Below, piece by piece: positions 15,998-26,605 of a stretch of DNA of 63,214 bases (the stretch's first letter is position 1; every line of letters starts with the position of its first letter). Below the pieces are notes generated by a model. That model was not told the DNA's origin. It searched no databases and worked only from the letters and a program-made list of their open reading frames with translations. The position numbers and the translations under genes are program-made. The stretch comes from Actinomycetota bacterium (GTDB lineage Bacteria; Actinomycetota; Actinomycetes; S36-B12; CAIYMF01), in assembly GCA_947455705.1 (NCBI GenBank), contig CANGPO010000007.1:1-63214 (forward strand). Direction: 5' to 3'.

Positions 15998-17590
15998 ATG
16001 ACCGACGCAGCCAAGGTGCGTTACGCCGATGCGCGACGCACACTCAATCTCGACCCCGTCACGATCCGAAAGGCACGGAGCCTTGCGCGTAAGGCTGGGG
16101 CGCCTGTCGTCAGCCTTGCAAAGAGGCACACGACCGTTTCCGTCGAACGTGCAACTTTGCGTTTGGCCGGACTTGAGGGTGCGGATGTCGAGGGTATTCC
16201 GTGGGTAAATCGTCTCGTCGACGTCGTTCGTGAACAGGTTGGGCTTGAACATGGTGTGTCGCTGCCCGTATGGGATGCCATGCTGCGCACCAACGACGAC
16301 CTGATCACTGTTGCGCAGAAGGCTGCGGCCGGTTCCCTTACTTTCAGAATCCCGGAGGCGCGCGATGCTGCGCGTTCGGGGAAAGCCGCTCGTGCAACTA
16401 TTTCTGCCGGGATTCGACGGATTGATGCAAACCGCAAGCACCGCGACAAACTCATCACCAAATATGGAAATCCTCCGGCTCCGTGGATCTATTTGATCGT
16501 GGCCACGGGTGATATTTATGAAGACATCCCGCAGGCCCAAGCTGCTGCGCGTGAAGGTGCCGATGTGATCGCGGTCATCCGATCCACCGGTCAGTCGCTG
16601 CTCGACTATGTCCCGGAGGGCGCAACGCGTGAAGGATACGCGGGCACCTATGCAACGCAGGAGAATTTCCGCTTGATGCGCGCTGCTCTCGATGAGACGA
16701 GCGCAGAACTTGGCCGGTACGTGCGACTGACGAATTACGCGTCGGGATTGTGCATGCCAGAAATTGCGTCGCTGGCTGGTCTTGAACGGCTCGACATGAT
16801 GTTGAACGACTCCATGTACGGCATCCTGTTTCGCGATATCAATCCCATCCGAACGTTCGTCGATCAGCGCTTTAGTCGTCAGATTCACGCGCGAGCCGGA
16901 ATCATCATCAACACGGGCGAAGACAATTACCTCACAACCGCCGATGCCGTAGATGCCGCACATACAGTCACGGTGAGCCAACTGCTCAATGAGTACTTCG
17001 CCAAGGAGGCCGGTCTCGAAGATTGGCAACTAGGCCTCGGCCACGCTTTCGAGATCAATCCTGACGTGCCTGATTCGTTCCGCCTCGAATTAGCACATGC
17101 GATGTTGGCACGTGCCCTCTTCCCGGATGCACCGCTGAAGTGGATGCCGCCCACCAAACACATGACCGGTGACATCTTCAAGGGCTTCCTGCACGACGGC
17201 TTCTTCAACCTTGCTGGTGCTCTTACCGGACAAGGCATCCTGCTCGTTGGAATGATGACGGAGGCTGTGGTTACGCCGTGGCTGTCTGATCGCGACTTGG
17301 CTCTGCAGAATGTGCGTTACGTCTTCAACACCGCAGGCCGATTGCACGAGGACTTCCGTCCGGCACCAGATGGGTTCATCGCCCAACGCGCTCGCGAAGT
17401 GCTTGGCGAGGCCGTTGACCTTCTTGAACGCGTCGTTGATGACACGCTGCTTGAAGCGATTGGCGATGGGACCTTTGGTTTGATGAAGCGTCCGGCACAT
17501 GCAGGTCGTGGGCTTGATGGTGTTGTCAAGAAGGCGTCAGGTTATCTCAACCCGGCGGCCGATCTACTCGACGAGGGGGTTGCGCGATGA
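15998..17590 (+). CDS. kamD: Lysine 5,6-aminomutase alpha subunit
   Basis: A 530-residue large subunit of the adenosylcobalamin- and PLP-dependent D-lysine/L-beta-lysine 5,6-aminomutase. In this pathway it moves the 6-amino group of beta-lysine to carbon 5, giving 3,5-diaminohexanoate. The length matches the family (about 515-530), as does the TIM-barrel core with segments such as PPAPWIYLIVATGDIYEDIP and PPTKHMTGDIFKGFLHDGFF. AAGGGGA precedes the ATG. It overlaps kamE by 4 bases (ATGA), which fits the equimolar complex. The reactivating chaperone genes found in clostridial clusters are not next to it. Confidence 0.95.
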   Translation: MTDAAKVRYADARRTLNLDPVTIRKARSLARKAGAPVVSLAKRHTTVSVERATLRLAGLEGADVEGIPWVNRLVDVVREQVGLEHGVSLPVWDAMLRTNDDLITVAQKAAAGSLTFRIPEARDAARSGKAARATISAGIRRIDANRKHRDKLITKYGNPPAPWIYLIVATGDIYEDIPQAQAAAREGADVIAVIRSTGQSLLDYVPEGATREGYAGTYATQENFRLMRAALDETSAELGRYVRLTNYASGLCMPEIASLAGLERLDMMLNDSMYGILFRDINPIRTFVDQRFSRQIHARAGIIINTGEDNYLTTADAVDAAHTVTVSQLLNEYFAKEAGLEDWQLGLGHAFEINPDVPDSFRLELAHAMLARALFPDAPLKWMPPTKHMTGDIFKGFLHDGFFNLAGALTGQGILLVGMMTEAVVTPWLSDRDLALQNVRYVFNTAGRLHEDFRPAPDGFIAQRAREVLGEAVDLLERVVDDTLLEAIGDGTFGLMKRPAHAGRGLDGVVKKASGYLNPAADLLDEGVAR

Positions 17591-18375
17591 GTAAGGCAAC
17601 TCCGGCCAAGGCTGCGAAACCCACCAAGACGATCGTCCGCCCCTATGGCGACACCACTGGTGACGGAATGGTGCAGATGTCGTTCACTCTTCCTCTGCCA
17701 CATGACAAGAGGGCTGAAGGTGCGGCGCTCCAGTTGGCGAAGAAGATGGGCATGGACCCCGCCATGGTGGTGCACGCCAAGGCAATGGGTCCTGAGTTCA
17801 CATTCTTCGTCGTGTATGGCTCAGTGCATCACCTTGTAGACCTTCGCGACGTACAGGTCGTCGAACGCGACTACCCCTTGCTGTCGCCCAAGGAGGTCAA
17901 CTCAGCAATCAAGAAAATGCTGCGTCGACCCCTGGTGGTGGTCGGTGCATGTATTGGGACGGACGCACACACCGTAGGCATCGACGCAATTCTCAACATC
18001 AAGGGGTTCGCGGGGGAGAAGGGGCTGGAGTACTACACCGAAGTTACTGTCGTGAATCTCGGCGCTCAGGTTTCGGTTCCAGACCTCGTTGAGCAGTCAC
18101 GTATTCACAAGGCTGATGCAGTCCTCGTATCGCAGGTCGTGACTCAACGCGATGCGCATTTGCACAACACCCGAGAGATGAGCGCAGCTTTCCGAGAAGC
18201 GTTCCCCGCGGACAAGCGACCACTCCTAGTGGTGGGTGGACCGCGATTCGATGAGTCAATGACCACTGAACTCGGCGTCGATCGAATCTTTGGTAAGGGC
18301 ACGACGCCGGGAGAGGTAGCGTCCTATCTCGTGCACTCGCTACTTGGTCAACGAGAAAAGGGGAAGCGTTCATGA
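17587..18375 (+). CDS. kamE: Lysine 5,6-aminomutase beta subunit, cobalamin-binding
   Basis: A 262-residue small subunit carrying the B12 and PLP sites. The cobalamin motif DxHxxG is present as D126, H128, G131 (GTDAHTVG). A lysine in NIKG (K139) is 11 residues after the cobalt-ligand histidine, the same spacing as the PLP lysine in the clostridial enzyme (H133/K144). The N-terminal dimerisation region spans residues 15-100. The last part is a Rossmann-like B12 domain. It overlaps kamD and kal by 4 bases on each side, so the three are translationally coupled. Confidence 0.95.
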   Translation: MSKATPAKAAKPTKTIVRPYGDTTGDGMVQMSFTLPLPHDKRAEGAALQLAKKMGMDPAMVVHAKAMGPEFTFFVVYGSVHHLVDLRDVQVVERDYPLLSPKEVNSAIKKMLRRPLVVVGACIGTDAHTVGIDAILNIKGFAGEKGLEYYTEVTVVNLGAQVSVPDLVEQSRIHKADAVLVSQVVTQRDAHLHNTREMSAAFREAFPADKRPLLVVGGPRFDESMTTELGVDRIFGKGTTPGEVASYLVHSLLGQREKGKRS

Positions 18376-18761
18376 CACAGGATGATTCACGTCTAGGAAT
18401 GTCTGTAACTCATCGACGTTACGTCCCGTACTCGCACGCCCACTACGGTGGCAACCTCGTTGACGGCGCATACCTCATGTCGATGTTTGGGGATGTCGCC
18501 ACTGAGCTCCTCATCCGCACTGATGGCGATGAAGGTCTTTTTGCCGCTTACGACCAGGTTGCGTTCACCGCTCCCGTTATGGGTGGGGATGTGGTGGAAG
18601 CAACCGCGACGGTAACGCGTGTGGGGAAGCGATCTCGAGCTATCGCTTTTGAAGCTCGTGTGGTGTGTCGCGCCACTCCTGAGGTATCAGCCTCGGCCGC
18701 TGAAGTCTTAGCTGAGCCGCTTGTTGTTGCGACGGCCTCGGGGACCTGCGTCGTTCCGTAA
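18372..18761 (+). CDS. kal: 3-aminobutyryl-CoA ammonia-lyase
   Basis: A 129-residue hot-dog fold protein similar to Kal, which removes ammonia from L-3-aminobutyryl-CoA to give crotonyl-CoA near the end of the pathway. The segments [27 protein letters not shown] and [17 protein letters not shown] are characteristic. The start overlaps kamE (ATGA). Its presence implies that 3-aminobutyryl-CoA is made in this cell and thus that a Kce-type cleavage enzyme exists elsewhere. It is the last gene of the operon; 102 bases follow before lnt. Confidence 0.88.
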   Translation: MTQDDSRLGMSVTHRRYVPYSHAHYGGNLVDGAYLMSMFGDVATELLIRTDGDEGLFAAYDQVAFTAPVMGGDVVEATATVTRVGKRSRAIAFEARVVCRATPEVSASAAEVLAEPLVVATASGTCVVP

Positions 18762-18851
18762 CCGTCGTGGAAGAGATCCGCGAAGTCGGGAACTTTTCGT
18801 GGGTTCGCTCAGGGGTGATTCGAACGAACGTTGCGGACACTCCACGTCACG

Positions 18852-18857
18852 TAGGCT
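18852..18857 (+). promoter_or_regulatory. -10 element for leaderless lnt
   Basis: TAGGCT ends 6 bases before the GTG at 18864. This supports that GTG over the ATG at 18860, which is in another frame. Confidence 0.55.
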
Positions 18858-18863
18858 AGATGT

Positions 18864-20507
18864 GTGTCGTTGACATCAGGCCTGAGTTCACCGCGAAGTC
18901 CGCGGATGATTCTGTTCCTACGCGTCCTGTCCACGGTTGTGAGCGCGGCTGTCTTAGTGTTCGCTTTCCCGCCTTTCGACGTGATGTGGCTCGCCCCGAT
19001 AGCTGTGGCGATCGCTACCTTGAGCTGGCACGGCGCAAAGCCGTGGACGGGCTTTTGGCTTGGCTTGCTTTTCGCCGCATGCTTCTTCGCACCGCATATT
19101 GTGTGGATGCGAGTTGTTGGTGACGACGCATGGGTGCTGCTCAGTGCGCTTTTCGCACCGGCTTTCGGATTGCTAGGCGCTGGCGTCGCAGTAACGTCAC
19201 GACTTCGGTTCTGGCCCCTGGGCGTTCCGTTGCTCTGGGTCGCCACGGAAGCGCTGCGTGACCGCTTTCCATTTGATGGATTCCCGTGGGGACGACTGGC
19301 CTTCAGTCAGTCCGCGTCGCCGCTGGCACCGTATGCCGCACTTGGCGGTGCACCACTGGTTACAGCGGTCGTCGCCGCCATCGGCACTCTGATCGCGCTG
19401 GCCGTGATACGTCGTGATTCACCACGGGTGTGTGTTGCAAGCCTCATCGGCGTTGCACTGCTGAGTACCGCTGGGGGAGTGGTGCCCATCGAAACTCAAG
19501 GTTCGACGACGGGTGGCGCGGCGGAGGTTACGGCAGCTGTGGTTCAGGGGAGCGTGCCCGGAGTTGGCCTGGACTTCCTCGGTCAACGCGAGGCTGTCCT
19601 GCAAAACCACGTCAAAGAAACACTCGTATTGGCAGCTGACGTAAAGAGCGGCAAGACGCCACGTCCCGACTTCGTTGTATGGCCGGAAAATTCAACAGAT
19701 ATTGACCCGCTTGTTGATGCGCAAGCCGGTGAACTTATCCAATCTGCGGTCGACGCGGTAGGCGTTCCCATTCTCGTTGGGGCTGTGGTCAATGTGCCAT
19801 CCGATCCGACGCATGTATGGAATGCGGGGATCGTGTGGATGCCTACGAACTCACCAACACCCGGGCCAACCTCGTTCTACGTAAAGCAACATCCCGTCCC
19901 TTTTGGTGAGTACATTCCGATGCGATCGCTGATTTCGCATGTGACAGACAGGCTTGACCGAATCCCTCGTGACTTCGCGGCTGGAAACTCAACGGGGGTC
20001 GTGCAGTTAGGGCCGGCCCGGATCGGTGATCTCATCTGTTTTGAGGTTGCTTACGACGAATTGGCTCGAGCCGCCACCACCGGGACGGGTGTGAGTGGGC
20101 CATTGGCTGGGCGAGGAGCACGAGTGCTCACGGTTCAAACAAACAATGCAACCTACGCTCACACTGGGCAACCAGACCAGCAGTTAGCCATGTCACGGTT
20201 GCGCGCGATCGAACATGGGCGATCAGTCCTGATCGCGAGTACGAGCGGCATCTCGGCCATCATCCTGCCTGACGGGTCCTACGCCGGGGTGCTCGGAGAA
20301 TCGGGTGCGGGCTATCTCGTATCGAAGGTGCCGCTGCGTGACGAACTGACAGTGTCTGACCGACTGGGTGGCTGGCCCGAAGGGCTAACAGTGTGCCTGG
20401 CTCTTGGACTTGTCGGGCTGGCCGCAGTTCAGATGCGAAGGTCGCGGCGCGTAGGCTCTACCACTACCGCAAACGATGTCGATTCGATCCAGGAGTTAGC
20501 CCCGTGA
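18864..20507 (+). CDS. lnt: Apolipoprotein N-acyltransferase
   Basis: A 547-residue membrane enzyme adding the third acyl chain to the N-terminal cysteine of lipoproteins. The N-terminal third has several membrane helices. The extracytoplasmic nitrilase domain (about residues 220-490) holds the catalytic triad: Glu in VVWPENSTD, Lys in YVKQHPVPFGEY and Cys in GDLICFEVAYDE. A last helix follows near residue 500. It overlaps the mannosyltransferase gene by 4 bases (GTGA). In Mycobacterium tuberculosis the two functions are fused in one protein, while here they are separate. Its lipoprotein substrates may include the two FKBPs at 1571 and 2167. Confidence 0.93.
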   Translation: MSLTSGLSSPRSPRMILFLRVLSTVVSAAVLVFAFPPFDVMWLAPIAVAIATLSWHGAKPWTGFWLGLLFAACFFAPHIVWMRVVGDDAWVLLSALFAPAFGLLGAGVAVTSRLRFWPLGVPLLWVATEALRDRFPFDGFPWGRLAFSQSASPLAPYAALGGAPLVTAVVAAIGTLIALAVIRRDSPRVCVASLIGVALLSTAGGVVPIETQGSTTGGAAEVTAAVVQGSVPGVGLDFLGQREAVLQNHVKETLVLAADVKSGKTPRPDFVVWPENSTDIDPLVDAQAGELIQSAVDAVGVPILVGAVVNVPSDPTHVWNAGIVWMPTNSPTPGPTSFYVKQHPVPFGEYIPMRSLISHVTDRLDRIPRDFAAGNSTGVVQLGPARIGDLICFEVAYDELARAATTGTGVSGPLAGRGARVLTVQTNNATYAHTGQPDQQLAMSRLRAIEHGRSVLIASTSGISAIILPDGSYAGVLGESGAGYLVSKVPLRDELTVSDRLGGWPEGLTVCLALGLVGLAAVQMRRSRRVGSTTTANDVDSIQELAP

Positions 20508-21295
20508 CACAGGATGTCTTCGCCGACCTTGGACGGATCGTGGTGATTGTCCCGACGTATAACGAACGGGAGAATCTTGGACGAATCGTGGGTAGGACCC
20601 GATCAGCAGTGCCCGAAGCCCACATTTTGGTAGCCGACGACAACAGTCCCGATGGCACAGGTGACATCGCGGATGATTTAGCTGCAGCGGACGATCACGT
20701 GCACGTGATGCATCGAGCCGGCAAACAAGGACTCGGCGCTGCATATCTGTCGGGGTTTGCGTGGTCCATCGATGCCGGCTATGACGTCATCGTAGAGATG
20801 GATGCCGACGGTAGCCATCAGCCTGAGCAATTACCCAAGCTACTCACCGCACTACGTGAGGCTGATGTTGTCCTTGGTTCACGCTGGGTCGACGGCGGAT
20901 CGGTGGTTAACTGGCCGAAACATCGCGAGTTCCTCTCACGTGGGGGCAATCTGTATACGCGTCTCATGCTGGGTGTGCCATTACATGACGCGACCGGCGG
21001 CTACAGAGCCTTTCGCGCCGATGCCCTACGCACATTAGATCTCAGTGACGTGGAGAGTAAGGGTTACTGCTTCCAGGTTGATATGGCTTGGCGCGCAGCG
21101 CGTTCCGGGTTGCGCATCGTTGAAGTTCCGATCGAATTTGTCGAACGGGAGTTGGGTGACTCGAAGATGAATCAGAAGATCGTGACAGAAGCTCTGTGGA
21201 GGGTCACTCAGTGGGGAGTGGCGGACAAGGTGGCTAAGAGTCGCCGACTTATAGCAATACCTGGCCGCCCAACCAATCCTGAGCGCTCGTCCTGA
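20504..21295 (+). CDS. ppm1: Polyprenol monophosphomannose synthase
   Basis: A 263-residue GT2 glycosyltransferase of the dolichol-phosphate-mannose type, moving mannose from GDP-mannose to polyprenyl phosphate at the cytoplasmic membrane face. Visible are VIVPTYNERENL, VADDNSPDGTGDIA, the metal-binding VEMDADGSHQPEQLP and, near the end, FVERELGDSKMNQK. The product feeds lipoglycan and protein mannosylation. A longer frame starts at 20393 inside lnt, but the GTG at 20504 overlapping the lnt stop gives the normal family N-terminus. It corresponds to domain 2 of mycobacterial Ppm1. Confidence 0.93.
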   Translation: MTQDVFADLGRIVVIVPTYNERENLGRIVGRTRSAVPEAHILVADDNSPDGTGDIADDLAAADDHVHVMHRAGKQGLGAAYLSGFAWSIDAGYDVIVEMDADGSHQPEQLPKLLTALREADVVLGSRWVDGGSVVNWPKHREFLSRGGNLYTRLMLGVPLHDATGGYRAFRADALRTLDLSDVESKGYCFQVDMAWRAARSGLRIVEVPIEFVERELGDSKMNQKIVTEALWRVTQWGVADKVAKSRRLIAIPGRPTNPERSS

Positions 21296-21308
21296 AACGG
21301 CCCTGGCT

Positions 21309-21839
21309 ATGAACCCATTGGTGATTATCGGCGTCGTTGGCTACATCGCTATCGAGTGGTTTGCAGCCTCGTTATTGGCCCGCCTGATCGGGTGGGGTGG
21401 AGTCGCGCTGGTGATGATGATCCTGTTCATCATCGGAGTGGCTGTCTGTCGTCGGGCCGGCTTTTCTGCACTCCGCGCGACCCAGCCGGTGTACATCGAT
21501 GGTGTGCTCGTGACAACACCGGCGGGCAGCGATACGTCTACTGCCGTGAAAGCGATGGGCGATGCTGGTCTGCGATTTGTGTCTGGGGTTGCCATTGCTA
21601 CGCCCGGACTGGTCACCAGTGCGTGTGGGTTTCTCATGTTGATTCCAGCAGTTCGCCGCGGAGTTGCCCTCATCGGTGTGCGCCAGTTCCGCAGGCGAGC
21701 CGAGGCCGCTGGAATCGTGCTCGATGAGCAATTTCGTCCGACCACGTTTCACGACGGTTCGGTTCCTGGCACCGTGCAACACCCTCGCGATCCCGGTGAG
21801 CCGAGTGCGGCAATCGAAGGTGTCATCGTGGACGACTAG
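21309..21839 (+). CDS. fxsA: FxsA family membrane protein
   Basis: A 176-residue protein with the FxsA plan: two N-terminal membrane segments (about residues 5-50) split by a short loop, another hydrophobic stretch near residues 85-110 (PGLVTSACGFLMLIP) and a charged cytoplasmic tail. E. coli FxsA relieves phage exclusion when overproduced, but its normal role is unknown. The place after the lnt/ppm1 functions and facing rbpA is the same in Mycobacterium. It ends before a strong bidirectional terminator. Confidence 0.88.
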   Translation: MNPLVIIGVVGYIAIEWFAASLLARLIGWGGVALVMMILFIIGVAVCRRAGFSALRATQPVYIDGVLVTTPAGSDTSTAVKAMGDAGLRFVSGVAIATPGLVTSACGFLMLIPAVRRGVALIGVRQFRRRAEAAGIVLDEQFRPTTFHDGSVPGTVQHPRDPGEPSAAIEGVIVDD

Positions 21840-21860
21840 ATCAGGTGAGCCCAGAAAGAC

Positions 21861-21901
21861 AACGAACGCGGTAGAGGGGAAGGCCTCTGACCGCGTTCGT
21901 T
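21861..21901. terminator. Bidirectional terminator between fxsA and rbpA
   Basis: AACGAACGCGGT (21861-21872) and ACCGCGTTCGTT (21890-21901) form a perfect 12-base stem, and an inner AGAGG/CCTCT stem extends it. It lies between convergent genes. Confidence 0.8.
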
Positions 21902-21919
21902 TAGTGTGTGGAAAAGGTT

Positions 21920-22267
21920 CTAGGCACTCTTGGGCGATCGAAGATCGCTCAGAAGTTCCAAACGCTCCTGTAGCAGGACCTCTAGATCTTCAATCGTGCG
22001 ACGCTCGAGCAGCATGTCCCAGTGCGTACGTGCCGGCTTGACGAACTTTGCCTCTGGCTTGACCCCGTCGGTGACGAGGGCTTCGGCGCCGCAGCGACAT
22101 TCCCACACCACCGGGATGTCTGCCTCATCGGCGAATGGGACGGTGACGGTATGCCCGTCAGGACAGTGAAAAGAGACCAGGTGTCGAGGTGCTAGCTCAA
22201 CATGGTCGACGTTCTCGTATGACGTCGCGCCAAGGCGCGTACCGCGCAGTGAGGTTTCGTTCATCAT
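21920..22267 (-). CDS. rbpA: RNA polymerase-binding protein RbpA
   Basis: A 115-residue actinobacterial RNA polymerase partner that stabilises the holoenzyme with the principal sigma factor. It has the N-terminal LRGTRLGATSYE tail, a central zinc-type core (here CPDG, CRCG), the basic linker FVKPARTHWDMLLERRT and the sigma-interacting helix IEDLEVLLQERLELL. Several in-frame starts exist; the ATG at 22267 is 9 bases from GGAGG and gives the usual N-terminus, and a GTG at 22276 is too close. A GGAAC-N18-GTT promoter lies about 50 bases upstream. Confidence 0.95.
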   Translation of the reverse strand: MMNETSLRGTRLGATSYENVDHVELAPRHLVSFHCPDGHTVTVPFADEADIPVVWECRCGAEALVTDGVKPEAKFVKPARTHWDMLLERRTIEDLEVLLQERLELLSDLRSPKSA

Positions 22268-22317
22268 TGTCATCACCCTCCGTACGTGCCGGCCGTTTGG
22301 CTGGCTCTACTGATCTC

Positions 22318-22343
22318 AACGTTTGAGACGCAGGGAGTGTTCC
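22318..22343 (-). promoter_or_regulatory. ECF/SigR-type promoter of rbpA
   Basis: On the minus strand GGAAC (22343-22339) is followed by exactly 18 bases and GTTG (22320-22317). This matches the -35/-10 consensus of the SigR/SigH/SigE group (GGAAC/T-N18-GTT). In Streptomyces rbpA belongs to the SigR oxidative-stress regulon. Confidence 0.65.
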
Positions 22344-22346
22344 CCA

Positions 22347-22365
22347 GGTTTGCATTGTGCAAACC
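22347..22365. repeat. Perfect inverted repeat upstream of the rbpA promoter
   Basis: GGTTTGCA and TGCAAACC are separated by TTG, a perfect 8-base inverted repeat. It starts 3 bases upstream of the rbpA -35 element. It is an operator candidate. Confidence 0.5.
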
Positions 22366-22515
22366 CTTTATCTCACGGTGATCAATTCGTGACGTCCACC
22401 GAATGGTCACCACAGTCAGACTGCCCGAGTGAGGTCTGTACGCGGTGTGGTGAACCTGTGTGTCTACTGAGAGTGCGAACGCGGGATGGCGGTTCGTCCG
22501 GGGGAGTGGTGGGGG

Positions 22516-23898
22516 CTAGATCACTGCGGGTAACTCGTTACCTGCGTCAACGATGCCCTTGGCCATATCGACGCGGCGAAGTAGCAGACCGCCGACGACA
22601 AAAAAGATCAAGAGGGCGATCAAAGCCAGCCGATACGAGTCGGCGATTTGGTAAACGAGACCGAAAACTAGGGTGCCTAACCATGAGGTTCCGCGCTCAG
22701 CTGCCTGATACAGACTGAAGTACTCGGCCTCGCGGCCACGAGGGATCAGCTGGCTGAATAGCGAGCGGGAGAGGGCTTGTGTACCGGCGACCACGAGGCC
22801 GATAGCCGCGGCCATGGCCAGGAAGGCACTGAACATATGGGCGGGCACAAAGAAGCCTGCGATCACGACGATCACCCAGAGCACAAGTGCCACGAGTACG
22901 ACGCGGAAGGCTCCGCGTCTTTCGGCTTGCTTGGTCATGATGAGTGCGCCGATGATGCCCATCACCTGCACGACCACGACCGCGATGATGACATTCGTGA
23001 CGCTCATGCCCAGCTCTTTGGCACCGTAGACGGCGGCTACCGCGATCACGGTTTGCACACCGTCGTTAAAGAACAGGAACGCAATCAAGAATTTGAGTGT
23101 CTCTGGGAAATTGCGTACATGTTTCATGGTGTCTCGCAACTGAACGAAACTGCCCGTGAAGGTGACGGCGGCCTGATCTGACTCAACCGCACGGTCCTTA
23201 ATACCGAGGTACGGAACGAAACTAAAGCCAAACCACCACACGCCCGCCAGCAGAAAACAGATGCGCACGGCCATCGACGAGCTGAGCCCGAACGTGTCGT
23301 GAAGTTCAACAATGGCAAGGGAAATGATCAGCAGGATGAGTCCGCCCACATAGCCAAACGCCCAGGCATGGGTGGAAACTCGATCACGCTCGTCAGGGGT
23401 TGCTATCTCGACCAAGATGGCGGCAAACACCGTCAAACTCGCGATGAGCGCGACATTGCCGATGATCATCAGCAATGCGCCCAACTGCCAATTGCTGCCT
23501 GTCACAAAGAAGAGGCATGCAGAAGCAATCGCACCGATAAGGGCGTAACCGAGCAGCCATGTGCGCTTTGTCGACGAACGATCTGCTAATGCTCCGACTA
23601 CGGGCATGGCCAAGAATGACAGCACGGTGGCGATCGTGATGACGTAAAAGACGGCCGATCCGGGGGAGACAGGAATACCTAGGACATTGAGATCTCGGGT
23701 GCAAGGTTGGGCGTCAGTGCCTGCCTGTCCACACGCTGCCGTCTCAGCAATCGCCGTCAGGTATGGGGTGGCCAGGACCACGCTGACAGTCGTGACGAAT
23801 GCGGATTGAGCCCATTCGTACCAGTACCACGCGCGTTGTTCGCGACGTCGAACGTCAGGTGCTTCGTAATCGCGGATTCCCGTGAGATCAGCAGTCAT
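22516..23898 (-). CDS. MFS transporter, Atg22/UMF1-like
   Basis: A 460-residue 12-helix major facilitator. The N-terminal AWYWYEWAQSAFVTTVSVVL segment resembles the WxxYDWANSAFxT signature of the Atg22/UMF1 group, whose bacterial substrates are mostly unknown. The frame opens at 23907, but the ATG at 23898 (MTADLTGIRD) is also possible; neither has a good ribosome binding site. The gene ends about 250 bases from rbpA. The substrate cannot be told from sequence. It is divergent from the ACT-domain gene at 24012. Confidence 0.88.
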   Translation of the reverse strand: MTADLTGIRDYEAPDVRRREQRAWYWYEWAQSAFVTTVSVVLATPYLTAIAETAACGQAGTDAQPCTRDLNVLGIPVSPGSAVFYVITIATVLSFLAMPVVGALADRSSTKRTWLLGYALIGAIASACLFFVTGSNWQLGALLMIIGNVALIASLTVFAAILVEIATPDERDRVSTHAWAFGYVGGLILLIISLAIVELHDTFGLSSSMAVRICFLLAGVWWFGFSFVPYLGIKDRAVESDQAAVTFTGSFVQLRDTMKHVRNFPETLKFLIAFLFFNDGVQTVIAVAAVYGAKELGMSVTNVIIAVVVVQVMGIIGALIMTKQAERRGAFRVVLVALVLWVIVVIAGFFVPAHMFSAFLAMAAAIGLVVAGTQALSRSLFSQLIPRGREAEYFSLYQAAERGTSWLGTLVFGLVYQIADSYRLALIALLIFFVVGGLLLRRVDMAKGIVDAGNELPAVI

Positions 23899-24011
23899 AC
23901 AGCACATGATGGCGCCGAACGGTCGTTAAATCGGGCAAACGCGCGCAAATTTCGGTGGACTTGCTGATGAAATCTCCACCATGGGTTGATGGTCTGGGAG
24001 AGCATGTATCC

Positions 24012-24395
24012 ATGGAACTTCGAGTATTGACCGACCGCCTGAGCGTTTGTCGACTTTTGCCTGGGAGTCCGTGGCCAATGCCACCCGCGGGCACGTCGTT
24101 CTTCTCCGCAACCCGCACCCAGGACGAAATCTCCGTGGTGTGTGAGGAGGATGCGGCACCGCAAGGTGAGCACGTAAAAGTTGAGCCGGACTGGCGTGCA
24201 TTGGAGGTTGTCGGACCGCTGGACTTCTCCATGGTCGGAGTTATGTCGACATTGACTGCGCCGTTGGCCGATGTGAATGTCAGCGTATTCGTCGTGTCCA
24301 CCTACGACACTGATTACATCTTGGTTCATGCCGCAGCACTTGAACGTGCCGTTGACGTTCTGCGCGCCGCCGGACACTCCGTGCATGCGGCCTAA
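24012..24395 (+). CDS. ACT domain protein
   Basis: A 127-residue protein with an N-terminal part (LTDRLSVCRLLPGSPWP) and a C-terminal ACT-type domain (about residues 60-125; PLDFSMVGVMSTLTAPLADVNVSVFVVSTYDTDYILV). The family resembles the CASTOR-like ACT_7 group, which may sense amino acids. A longer frame starts at 23955, but the ATG at 24012 gives the family N-terminus MELRVL. No enzymatic domain is attached. The function is unknown; a small ligand sensor is inference. Confidence 0.8.
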   Translation: MELRVLTDRLSVCRLLPGSPWPMPPAGTSFFSATRTQDEISVVCEEDAAPQGEHVKVEPDWRALEVVGPLDFSMVGVMSTLTAPLADVNVSVFVVSTYDTDYILVHAAALERAVDVLRAAGHSVHAA

Positions 24396-24485
24396 GGCGC
24401 CACACAGGCACGTCGTAGAAGGGTCGCTCATGTCAGCGACGCACTGTTGGGCTCGTCGCTAGTTATCGTAGATATCCGATAAGGG

Positions 24486-24499
24486 ACATTATGTAATGT
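24486..24499. repeat. Palindrome upstream of yhhQ
   Basis: ACATTA-TG-TAATGT, a 6-base inverted repeat with a 2-base centre, lies in an A+T-rich patch 61 bases before yhhQ. It may be an operator or part of a promoter (TAATGT resembles a -10). Confidence 0.35.
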
Positions 24500-24559
24500 T
24501 ATGCGCCGGGATGGGCCGCGATCCATGCCTTGGCCAAAGGCTGGTTGAATGACTCCACC

Positions 24560-26514
<1,955 letters not shown>

Positions 26515-26517
26515 TTA

Positions 26518-26556
26518 CTCAGCACCCTTGTGTTGACGTTGCTCGGCGATGCTGAG
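26518..26556 (-). promoter_or_regulatory. Leader hairpin next to the tgt start
   Basis: CTCAGCA (26556-26550) pairs with TGCTGAG (26524-26518) in the mRNA, ending 3 bases before the ATG. The loop holds AAGGG, the only ribosome-binding-like sequence. With a -10 (TATAGT, 26578-26573) the leader would be about 50 bases. It could control translation of tgt. Confidence 0.4.
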
Positions 26557-26605
26557 AATTTTCACACCGCAAACTATAGACGTATTCCTATGCCGTCGGT
26601 TCGGG

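Noticed and set aside
14901-16043. Minus-strand frame of 380 codons opposite kdd
   Set aside because: The translation is Ser/Arg/Thr-rich with no fold-like pattern, as expected for the complement of a G+C-rich gene.
22323-22718. Plus-strand open frame of 131 codons between rbpA and the MFS gene
   Set aside because: It lies mostly antisense to the MFS gene, has no ribosome binding site and shows no recognisable protein features.
24396-24559. A preQ1 riboswitch before yhhQ
   Set aside because: I see no H-type pseudoknot pattern with an A-rich tail as in known preQ1 classes, only small hairpins.
26515-26605. tRNA-like GGTTCGGGTCAAA near 26600
   Set aside because: There is no acceptor stem, D-arm or anticodon arm at suitable distances.
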